Assembly: GCA_036747295.1 (NCBI GenBank)
Contig: DAIOCN010000023.1
Location: 1 to 42,920 of the forward strand
DNA length: 42,920 bases
Source of the DNA: UBA4736 sp002404015
GTDB taxonomy: Bacteria > Chloroflexota > Dormibacteria > Dormibacterales > Dormibacteraceae
Direction: 5' to 3'
Below, one piece after another: positions 1 to 7,074 of this stretch. Position 1 is the stretch's first letter; every line of letters starts with the position of its first letter. Under the pieces are notes generated by a model. It did not search any database. It was not told the origin of the DNA and saw only the letters and a list, made by a program, of their open reading frames with translations. The position numbers and the translations under genes were made by a program.

Positions 1-751
1 CCTGCCGCACCGTGACGGGCGCCCCGGGGCCGCCGCCTCCGCCTCCGCCGCCGCCGCCGCCGCCGCCGCCGCCTACCCCGCCGCTCGGGCCCGGCCAGCA
101 GATCAACCTGACGATCGGCGGCAACGCCAATGAGACCCCGGTCATCCCCGCCGACAGCGTCGGCGCGGTGGTCCTCAACGTGACGGTCACCAACCCGAGC
201 GCGGCCGGCTACCTCGCCGCCTACCCCATCGGCGGGACAGCCGGCCGATTCTCGAATTTCAACTTCGGCGCCGGCCAGACGATCCCCAACCGCGTCATCA
301 CCGCCGTGAGCGGCGGGGGCATCACCGTGTACCACATGGCCAGGGCTGGGTGGACGTGTTGATCGACATTGCCGGCTGGTTCACCAACTCGAGTGGGCCC
401 ATCGCGACCGGTCTCAGCTTCAACTCCCTGGTCGCGAGCCGCCAGCTCGACACCCGCAACTCGGCCAACCCGATCGGCCAGAACACGTTCCTGGCGCCCG
501 CCCTGCAGGTGCTCACCCCGGGCGCCGTCGCGGTCTTCAATGTGACTATCACCAACGCCGGCGCCTACAGCTACGTGACCCTCTTCCCAGGCTGCCTGGC
601 GCTGCCACCCGCCTCCGACCTCAACTTCGGACCGGGGCAGACGATCGCCAACATGGCGGTGTTCAAGGTCGGCGCCGACGGCAGGATCGCCGTCTACAAC
701 TCGGTTGGAGCAGTTGACGTGATTGCCGACCTGGCGGGCTATTACAACTAG
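1..751 (+). pseudogene. Secreted beta-repeat surface protein, 3' part, frameshifted
   Basis: The window opens inside this gene: the frame starting at base 3 (C-R-T-V-T-G) is already open. A run of about 15 prolines, coded by alternating CCG/CCT, leads into two similar domains of about 110-120 residues. Each holds a V-x-N-V-T-x-T-N motif, a 'N-F-G-x-G-Q-T-I' motif and a closing 'V-D-V-I-x-D-x-A-G-W/Y' motif. Such repeats are common at the C-terminus of secreted or surface proteins of Actinomycetota and Chloroflexota. The first domain runs in frame 3 and stops at 362; the rest continues in frame 2 to the TAG at 749-751. Restoring one C near 333-337 gives V-Y-H-H-G-Q-G-W-V-D-V-L-I-D and repairs the domain, so this is a one-base loss or a sequencing error. 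Function is unknown; a surface or adhesive role is inferred. Confidence 0.7.
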
Positions 752-1178
752 CCGGTTTCAAGGGGATTTCCTAGAGCACGCCGCAGGATGGGCCGCCGCT
801 TCTATTTCCGGAAGTCCGGAAGTGTCTGCAGATCTCCGGAGCTGTTCAGAATAGATGCCCTTCCTCCCGGAGTTCATATGCTGACCTGCTCTTCGGTCAG
901 AGCGTCGATCTGGACGCCCGTCGCGTGGAGAGCGGGTTCGACCTGCAGAGCGCCACCTCGGCGCTGCCCGCTCTCAGCGTGATCATCAGGGTGGCGGTCT
1001 CGGCCATCAGGGATCGCTACCGGCCTGGCCCTCACCACGGACGGCGCCGGCTACTTGATCCTATGTACGCTGCGCGCTCTACAGCTTCGGCGACACGCCC
1101 TACTTCGGAAATCTGATCGACCACGGCTATCCGGGTCCGCTGTCGCCGCTGGTAAGACGGCATCGGGATCCGGAGCGA
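752..1178. other. Gene-free stretch with decayed coding remnants
   Basis: Between the surface protein and the GH114 gene, which converge here, no intact gene is seen. Short open frames in 788-1116 have no recognisable content. The only meaningful signal is the degraded repeat at about 1011-1135, listed separately. No clear terminator was found. Confidence 0.5.
1011..1135 (+). pseudogene. Decayed fragment of a 'DGxGYW...SFGD' surface-repeat protein
   Basis: In one frame (from 1013) the bases read I-A-T-G-L-A-L-T-T-D-G-A-G-Y-L-I-L. After a frame change near 1065-1072 they read A-L-Y-S-F-G-D-T-P-Y-F-G-N-L. Together these match the repeat 'G-I-A-x-T-P-D-G-x-G-Y-W-L-V ... G-x-x-S-F-G-D-A-x-F-Y-G-S', found in tandem in many secreted proteins of high-GC Gram-positives and Chloroflexota. 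Only about one repeat is left, out of frame and without start or stop, so it is a gene relic. Whether it once belonged to the upstream surface protein gene cannot be told. Confidence 0.45.
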
Positions 1179-2393
1179 TCAGCAGGTCTGGTAGGGCTGT
1201 GCGCCGAGACTCACGTTCTTATGAATCAGGGAGAAGCGGTTGGCCCGCGCGTCTGTGCAGTTGAGCGAGACGTTGTATTCGACGACGAAGACGGGCTTGC
1301 CGGCCGCCACGAACGGCAACAGCATGGAGCACTCTCGGTACTCGTAGCACTGCTCCTGCACGGTCCAGTCGACGACCCGGACCAAGCTAGCGATCTGAGC
1401 TGCATCACGGTCGTTCTTGAGCCCGACCGTCATTCCGACCGCGTGTACCGCCGAGGCCAGGTAAGTATCGAATCTGATCTCGTCGTCCCCGGTGAGGGGG
1501 AAGCCCGTGTCGTCCTGATAGGAATCCATGTAGTCGTATTCGACACCGTCGCAGTTCTTGCTCTTGGCCACCCTCGCGCGCGCCGCGAGCAAGCCGCGCA
1601 CCGTGGGGTTGCGGATGTCGAGGTATCTTTCCCCAGGCCAGCCGGCGATCGCCTTCCCAATCGAGGCTGCCGGAAACTGCGCAGTGTCCGGTCGGCCGGG
1701 GGCGAGGTCCCCGCCCTCGAAGTAGCAGATGACGTAGCGACCCATGCTGTGCAGTGACGCCACCGTTGCCGCGGTGACCGTGAACCCGTCCAGGTCGTAG
1801 ACGGACGCGCTCACATTGGTGCTGGTCGCGTCCCCCAGCTGGTACTGCCACGTAGCCCCTAGCAGCGGTACGGCCCCCACCGCGGCCGGAACGACCGAAG
1901 CCGGCGTCTGAGACGGGATAGAAGGGGGAGCCGGATCCGGGCTGGCCGTCGCGGCCTGTGTCGGCTCGGGGCTGGTTGTCGGCGTGGTCGCGGCCTGTGT
2001 CGGCTCGGGGCTGGTTGTCGGCGTGGTCGCGGCCGGTGTCGGCGCGGCCGCAGCCTGCGGCAGCGCGCTTGGCCCCCCGACATGCCTGGGCGACCGGCTG
2101 AACTGGCGGCCGGCGATGGCTGTGGTAGCCAGCACGGCGACGGTTCCGAGGAGGGCAACGGCAACCACCGTGGCGCCGAGTCGCCAGCGGCCCTTCCAAG
2201 ACCTCGGCGACAGCGGGGTGCGCTTGCCGGACCCTGGTGGACCGGCCTGGGGTTGACGAGCGGTGGTTGGACTCGCAAGCGTCGAAGAAGTGACGGTTGG
2301 GCCAATGCCTGGACTCGCGGGCCGCCAGGCCGAGCCATCCCACCACTTCTTCCCATCGGCGGAGAGCCACCTGCCCTCCGGGTCTCTCTTCAT
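1179..2393 (-). CDS. Membrane-anchored GH114-type glycoside hydrolase
   Basis: A 404-residue protein. Residues 1-25 form a short DUF2510-like motif (D-P-x-G-R-W ... W-W-D-G-x-x-W). About 72-95 is one transmembrane helix. A Thr/Pro/Ala/Glu-rich linker with two perfect 13-residue repeats follows, and from about 165 to the end is a GH114 (endo-alpha-1,4-polygalactosaminidase type) TIM barrel. Diagnostic segments are Y-F-E-G-G-D, C-D-G-V-E-Y-D-Y-M-D (D282, E285), V-G-L-K-N-D and V-V-E-Y-N. The catalytic domain is predicted to lie outside the membrane. ATG at 2393 is chosen over an upstream TTG (2417) because GAGG sits 8 nt before it. The gene follows the CE18-like deacetylase on the same strand, 84 bp downstream. 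Hydrolysis of a galactosamine-rich polymer is inferred from the family. Confidence 0.8.
   Translation of the reverse strand: MKRDPEGRWLSADGKKWWDGSAWRPASPGIGPTVTSSTLASPTTARQPQAGPPGSGKRTPLSPRSWKGRWRLGATVVAVALLGTVAVLATTAIAGRQFSRSPRHVGGPSALPQAAAAPTPAATTPTTSPEPTQAATTPTTSPEPTQAATASPDPAPPSIPSQTPASVVPAAVGAVPLLGATWQYQLGDATSTNVSASVYDLDGFTVTAATVASLHSMGRYVICYFEGGDLAPGRPDTAQFPAASIGKAIAGWPGERYLDIRNPTVRGLLAARARVAKSKNCDGVEYDYMDSYQDDTGFPLTGDDEIRFDTYLASAVHAVGMTVGLKNDRDAAQIASLVRVVDWTVQEQCYEYRECSMLLPFVAAGKPVFVVEYNVSLNCTDARANRFSLIHKNVSLGAQPYQTC
1948..2025 (-). repeat. Two perfect 39-bp tandem repeats in the GH114 linker
   Basis: Bases 1948-1986 and 1987-2025 are identical, and a partial third unit follows. They encode the 13-residue unit T-T-P-T-T-S-P-E-P-T-Q-A-A in the extracellular linker of the GH114 protein. 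Perfect DNA identity suggests recent slippage or expansion; linker length probably sets the reach of the catalytic domain from the membrane. Confidence 0.85.
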
Positions 2394-2477
2394 GTCTGCT
2401 ACCTCAGGTGCGGGCAAAGCGCGCTCGCCGTCACAAGCTCGCGCGCTAGCCTACACGATTCTCACCGAGGCTGTGGC

Positions 2478-4805
2478 TTAGGTCAAAGGCAAGGTCACCG
2501 ACTGCCCGCCGGTCAGCTGGACCTTCGTAATGTTCTGCCCGCCATAGACTTCTGAGCTGATCGAGACACCGCCCTGTTTGGCGGCCGCGCCTGCCGCATG
2601 GGCGGCCGCGACGGTATTGTTGGCACCTCTCTGAGCGACTGTCAAGCTCGTCGGAGAAGCAACGCTCACGGTCATCTGCTCGGTGTGGACGACGAGGGTG
2701 AAGCTGCCCGACTGGGGGAAGCCGGCAGTCGAGGCCACGGGTAGCGTGGCGTCCGCCACACCTACGGCGGCCGTCAGTGTCGTCGTTGGGACGGCAACTT
2801 TCTTGAGACCTGTGACCGGAACCGTTACCGACTTGGGTGATGTAAGGGTGACGGACGTGTTGGGGAGGATGTTGGCGGTCACGCCGCTGCTGCTGAAGGC
2901 CATGCGGGCTGCCATCAAAGCACCCAGCTGGTCCATGCTGTTGCCGGCCACGATCGGAAGGTTGAAGTAGTGGTTGTACTTGGTCATGGTGGCGTCCAGC
3001 AGATCGCCCAGCAGGAAGTGCGTCCCGTCATAGGTGATCAGATTGGACTGGTGGAACATGAGCGGATCCGTGTCTCCGCGCAGCATATAGAGAAGGAGCT
3101 GGGAGCTCTCCCGGTCGAGCAGCGCCTGGTAGCTCGAGACGTGCCCGATCGCCCCGGCCGGATACCGGCAGTTGTCCTCAGCCAGCCATTGAGCGGGCTG
3201 GGAGACATTGAAGTAGAGGTTGACGGGATGCCGTGGGATCTCTAGCAGCGAAGGCTGGATGGGGTTGTAGATCCCGATATTGGGCGAGGGATTGTTCTGT
3301 CCCGCCTGCGAGGTGTCGGTGACCACGTAGCGGATCCCATCGGCCTGCATCGCCGACAGGGCGGCCGGATTCGTCAGCCCGGAGATCGACGGGGTCACCA
3401 GGATCGAGTCGGTGAAGTTGTTGAAGTGGTTCGGGCCATTGCCCAGCTGGAGGGTGTTCCAACCCACATCGCTGTTCTGGGTCAGCTCCAGGTCCACCGC
3501 GTCATACGCCAGCGTGTCCAGGTCCGCGTGGTCATAGGTGTGGCTGATCCAGTTGAACCGGTCGGCGAGATTCACGGCGGCCGGCGTGAGCTTATCCGGG
3601 GTGTACGTACCTGGAACGGTGCCGACCCCGTTGAAGGCCAGGTTGAGCATGAGCGACGAGCTTGTGGACTGCGCCTGCTTGCTGGCCTGCCAGTTGGCAA
3701 CCGCCTGAAGATCGGCGCCGGTCATGCGAGCGCCATCGCCACTCGTATCAGTCGCCTGGCCGCAGGGTAGATTCAGCGACCAGACGTCGTCGCCGATGAA
3801 GACGTCGTCGACCTGGGCCTGCAGGAAGGCGTGGCGCTGGCCCAGGAAAAGCCCCTTGGTGGCCCAGTTGATGGCCCCGTAGCCGAGCACCGATGCATAC
3901 ACCAGCGCCACGTTGGCGTCGAAGGTCATCGCCAGGTTCTGCCTGCCGTCGGGATAGTTGCGGATTGCCGCCAGCGAGTAGTTGGTGCCGGCGGCCCCGT
4001 ACTGGCCCGCACTGTCGGTGTAGGTGAGCAGTGGCGTCGTGCTCGAGTCGAGGGGCAGGGCCAGATAGGTGTAGGCGTAGCTGATCGTCGCCGGGGTGGC
4101 CGTATTCGCGTACGTACCCCAGATGGACTGCGCCGCTGCAGTGTAGGAAGCCGTGATGGGGGCAGCGGGCGGTATGGTCGAGACTGCTGCCGTCGGCCAC
4201 TGGAATCCGAAGTCGGGAGTGGGGTACGTGTACCAACTGACCTGTCGGATGCCAAACCCAGCTTCGAACGTCCAGAGATTCTGCCATTCGGCCTGGCTCA
4301 GAGCGCTCGCCCAGGTGCCGTTGTTGTTGTAGACCAGGGTGCCGTTGGTGAGTATCACCGCGTTGTAGAAGGCGTGCTGAGTCGCCACGGGCGGACATGG
4401 AGCGCAGAGTTTATCCATCGTCAAGCCGCCCGGAGTCTTCGACGCAACGTACACCGTGTAGGGGGTGCCCTGGTAGTCGAGCACCTGCTGGATAACAGGC
4501 AGCTCGGGTTCGAGATTGGGATCTCCGGTCGCAGACAGGACGAGGACCTTGAGGTCGATCGGATCCACGCCCGAGCCGGCCGTCGCACGCTTCAGGACGG
4601 GCGCGTTGACCGGTAGCTGAAGCGGGTGCGACAGGTTCTTGGCGGCCGCCGACTCGATCGGAGCGTAGCTCACGACGTGATGGCGCTTGGTCGGCGGTGG
4701 AGCGCTCTTGGCTAGCGCCGTGGAAGCTGCGGGTCCGACGAACACCAGCGGCAGCGCGACGATCGCGACTAGCTGCCGGAGGCGGCGATGGGGTACAAAC
4801 TTCAC
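2478..4805 (-). CDS. Secreted Agd3/CE18-like polysaccharide deacetylase
   Basis: A 775-residue secreted protein. GTG at 4805 is chosen because AGAAGGGAG lies 7 nt upstream and the next residues form a signal peptide (basic, hydrophobic, cleavage after about A-L-A). The N-terminal third is a beta-rich region starting with L-K-V-L-V-L-S. The catalytic region shows Q-V-D-D (D333/D334), S-H-T-Y-D-H (H422, H426), R-H-P and M-F-H-Q (H585). This is the Asp-His-His metal centre plus a later His of carbohydrate-esterase-4-like deacetylases, in the order seen in Agd3 (CE18, with CBM87). The C-terminal part carries an inserted beta module. Its start overlaps the upstream gene's stop (GTGA). Deacetylation of a GalNAc-type exopolysaccharide is inferred; the family call rests on motifs and overall pattern, not an alignment. 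Confidence 0.68.
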   Translation of the reverse strand: MKFVPHRRLRQLVAIVALPLVFVGPAASTALAKSAPPPTKRHHVVSYAPIESAAAKNLSHPLQLPVNAPVLKRATAGSGVDPIDLKVLVLSATGDPNLEPELPVIQQVLDYQGTPYTVYVASKTPGGLTMDKLCAPCPPVATQHAFYNAVILTNGTLVYNNNGTWASALSQAEWQNLWTFEAGFGIRQVSWYTYPTPDFGFQWPTAAVSTIPPAAPITASYTAAAQSIWGTYANTATPATISYAYTYLALPLDSSTTPLLTYTDSAGQYGAAGTNYSLAAIRNYPDGRQNLAMTFDANVALVYASVLGYGAINWATKGLFLGQRHAFLQAQVDDVFIGDDVWSLNLPCGQATDTSGDGARMTGADLQAVANWQASKQAQSTSSSLMLNLAFNGVGTVPGTYTPDKLTPAAVNLADRFNWISHTYDHADLDTLAYDAVDLELTQNSDVGWNTLQLGNGPNHFNNFTDSILVTPSISGLTNPAALSAMQADGIRYVVTDTSQAGQNNPSPNIGIYNPIQPSLLEIPRHPVNLYFNVSQPAQWLAEDNCRYPAGAIGHVSSYQALLDRESSQLLLYMLRGDTDPLMFHQSNLITYDGTHFLLGDLLDATMTKYNHYFNLPIVAGNSMDQLGALMAARMAFSSSGVTANILPNTSVTLTSPKSVTVPVTGLKKVAVPTTTLTAAVGVADATLPVASTAGFPQSGSFTLVVHTEQMTVSVASPTSLTVAQRGANNTVAAAHAAGAAAKQGGVSISSEVYGGQNITKVQLTGGQSVTLPLT

Positions 4806-5275
4806 GTCAATTCTCCCTTCTGCAATCTCTGTTTCCAGCTTCCGCCGGAATAGGAACGGCCTGTCCTCAGCGATGGCGCGGGGATTGAATGGGCACATCC
4901 CATCAGCCACGGCATCATCTGCGACATCGGTTTCGTCAGAGTCTCATAGTGGTCCGACTCCAACACGTCGCGCAGGCCAAGGCCCAGCACGGCGTCAAAG
5001 GCGGCGTAAGAGAAGAGCACGTCGCCCCCTCCTGCTGACCTGGTCGCGCTCCATGCCCCCTCTTTGGCTTTCCTCGCGGCCGCCCAGGCACCCTCTCGGT
5101 TGAGCGAGAACATCTTGTTGCGCACGGCGTACCACGCGGCCGTCTGCTCGTTGGTGGGCGTCGCCCGTCTCACGGCGGTCACCTGCTCGATCTGCTCGAG
5201 TTTGAGCTCAAGCAAACCGTCCATGAACCGGCCCAGTTCCGCCTTGAAACGTGCGTTCCGATGACCCCTGAGCAT
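4802..5275 (-). CDS. Unknown 157-residue protein, first gene of the polysaccharide operon
   Basis: ATG at 5275 is preceded by a purine-rich GGAAGGGAG element about 8 nt away. The protein has a charged N-terminal half (L-E-L-K-L-E-Q-I-E-Q), then an Ala/Trp/Arg-rich stretch (E-G-A-W-A-A-A-R-K-A-K-E-G-A-W-S-A-T-R), and no signal peptide or membrane helix. I recognise no family. Its last codons contain the Shine-Dalgarno of the deacetylase gene and its TGA overlaps that gene's GTG, so the two are translationally coupled. That coupling is the main reason to believe the gene. A role in the same polysaccharide process is only inferred from position. Confidence 0.6.
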   Translation of the reverse strand: MLRGHRNARFKAELGRFMDGLLELKLEQIEQVTAVRRATPTNEQTAAWYAVRNKMFSLNREGAWAAARKAKEGAWSATRSAGGGDVLFSYAAFDAVLGLGLRDVLESDHYETLTKPMSQMMPWLMGCAHSIPAPSLRTGRSYSGGSWKQRLQKGELT

Positions 5276-6224
5276 ATCCCCGACTCCCTTCCTTTCTCAT
5301 GGCTCAGGTCTCGGCGGCACTAGAAGGCGCACGGAGGCCCGAACAGGCTCAGAGCATGCCGCGGGCGCGGCGCCGAAGAGAATGGGCGAGGCCGCCCCCG
5401 ACCGGGACAGTCGTAACCATGCCGGGTCAGCTCACATGGGCGGGGGATGCGGTGGCCCAGATCCAGCGCGTGTGGGTTGCCTCGTCCCCCCCAACGCCCC
5501 GAGCGAGCTGCCGGTGCTGTGATCGAGGCTCGGAGACCGTGCTTGAGTCGAAACGCGACGACCGCTCTCTGAGTCACGGCGAGATCGGCCACCAACACGG
5601 TAGCTTCGGGTGATCGGCCGGCATCGACCAGACTCGGCGTACAAGGCCCGGGCACGGTCCATAGCATCTCTGAGCTCTCTCAGCTCAGGCCTCCTGCGCT
5701 CCTCTCGGACGGCGCCAGACGGAGCTCCGTCCATCGTGCGCACGCGTGACATTGAAGCCCTGCCCAGGTGGGCTTGTCGATGAGCCAGATGTCCCATCTC
5801 GACGAGAACCGCCGCCCGTTTCGCTGGCGGCGGCTGCCTTCGGCATGGAAACCCGGGACGCAGCGTTAGACACCATGGACGGCGTCGGCTCGGCGAGGGT
5901 GTTGCGAGAGTCGAGCATGGCTCGAGTTTGGTTCGCCTGAGCTGGTGCGGGCGCCGTTCATGGCGCAGTGGAGTCATCGCCTCCTCTATCGATGATCAAG
6001 TCATGCCCGTGGGCAGTACAATCCGCGAGCCGCCCGCTCGGCGGCAGGAGGAGAGGTCATGCCGGCAACGAAGGCGGGCTTGGCAGCGGGGATGGGACGC
6101 TGGCTCTTGGCGGAGGGCTGCAGGGTAGATAACCTTTGCCCTGTCCGGAGGTCGCGCGGCACCACCGGAACGTCCGTTGATGTCGTCTGCCCGGACTGGC
6201 TCCGACCCGCGATGGCCGGCTGGC
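5276..6224. other. Gene-poor stretch, no convincing gene
   Basis: Open frames on both strands are Arg/Pro/Ser-rich shadow-like translations. The best hint of former coding is on the minus strand at about 5480-5770. One frame reads E-L-R-D-A-M-D-R-A-R-A-L-Y-A-E and another continues with V-L-V-A-D-L-A-V-T-Q-R-A-V-V-A-F, as if one small helical protein had been split by a frameshift near 5650. No family is recognised. No tRNA or CRISPR repeat was seen. Confidence 0.4.
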
Positions 6225-6437
6225 ATGCCTGACGTAGCCTGCCTACTCTGCGGCGGCTCCGTTGAAGTCGGGCCCGTCCACGTCAGTGTGCACGGCGTCG
6301 GCGAGGTCTGCTGGGCGTGCGCGCGCGAGAGGGACCCAGATGATTGGGGTCTCGACCAGTTCGAGGCGCTGGTGGCCCGGGTGCTCGAAACCCGCGACCG
6401 CCCAGCTGATGAGAGTCCGTCGGCCCTAGCCGAATAG
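6225..6437 (+). CDS. Small CxxC-type (zinc-ribbon-like) protein
   Basis: A 70-residue frame from ATG 6225 (TTG 6177 or ATG 6180 would lengthen it by up to 16 residues). It has two knuckle-like pairs, C-L-L-C-G-G and C-W-A-C-A-R-E, about 24 residues apart, then an acidic helical tail (D-D-W-G-L-D-Q-F-E-A-L-V-A-R-V-L-E). The Cys spacing fits a structural zinc site. There is no clear ribosome binding site. It stands alone in a gene-poor region, so it is supported only by its protein-like composition and Cys pattern. Function unknown. Confidence 0.5.
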   Translation: MPDVACLLCGGSVEVGPVHVSVHGVGEVCWACARERDPDDWGLDQFEALVARVLETRDRPADESPSALAE

Positions 6438-7074
6438 GGCTCATTGTTGCTGGGGAGCACGTCCCCCCCAGGCGGACATAAGTCCCATGGATGTTTGGTC
6501 GTGACTCCGCGAGACTCAGCCTACCGGGCAGACCGCACGCGGGGTGGCAGAGATCCGATGGGCGAAAGCCTCGTGCCCGCCCATCGCTGCCGGGGTGGTC
6601 AGGGGAGACCCGCAGCGGTCCGCCGGTCATCTTCTATGGATGTCTGCGGCGTCAAGTCAGGGGGGGCCGGAGTCAACGTGCACCGGCCCCCACAGGGGCG
6701 GCCACCTCCCCGGACGTTCGGTTGATCAATCGTTTAGGTCAATCACGCGGCACTCCTGGGCCCGGCTCGAGCCTCGCCGTCGCGAGCCGCATGGTCAATC
6801 CGCGACTCCTCGGCCGCCTCCCGCTCAGCCTCGATCCGGTAGACGCGAGCCATCCGCCGGAACGTGGTCGCGACCCAGCCGCGGCGATGCAGGGCGCGTC
6901 CTCCGGACAACTCGGATCGCGAGACCGCGACCTGCCCCGGGGCAGGGCCGCACAAACTGGTCGCAGATGTAGACAGGCTCATGGCCTGCGACCAGCTTGG
7001 CGAACCTCGTGCTGGCTCCTGCCGCAGAAAGAGCAGCAAGGCTCGTCGCGCCGGACCGGCTTAATGATCGGACC
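6438..7074. other. Gene-poor stretch downstream of smc
   Basis: Open frames cover this stretch on both strands but none has a recognisable domain or believable composition. A minus-strand frame ending near 6743 (A-T-T-F-R-R-M-A-R-V-Y-R-I-E-A) is the most protein-like but was not accepted. It contains a terminator-like hairpin (6662-6691, listed) and a small GGGGA/TCCCC hairpin near 6455-6470. Confidence 0.4.
6662..6691. terminator. Perfect 9-bp GC hairpin
   Basis: GGGGGCCGG (6662-6670) and CCGGCCCCC (6683-6691) form a perfect 9-bp stem with a 12-nt loop. No T-run follows on either strand, so it could be a factor-independent terminator of a high-GC type or part of a small RNA. It lies about 0.4 kb beyond the 3' end of smc. 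Confidence 0.4.

Noticed and set aside
31..80. CCG/CCT run as a possible microsatellite or CRISPR-like repeat.
   Set aside because: It is a coding polyproline tract in frame with the surface protein.
4806..4910. Longer N-terminus for the deacetylase (start at 4910).
   Set aside because: The extension lacks a signal peptide at its start, overlaps the coupled upstream gene, and a strong Shine-Dalgarno plus signal peptide mark GTG 4805.
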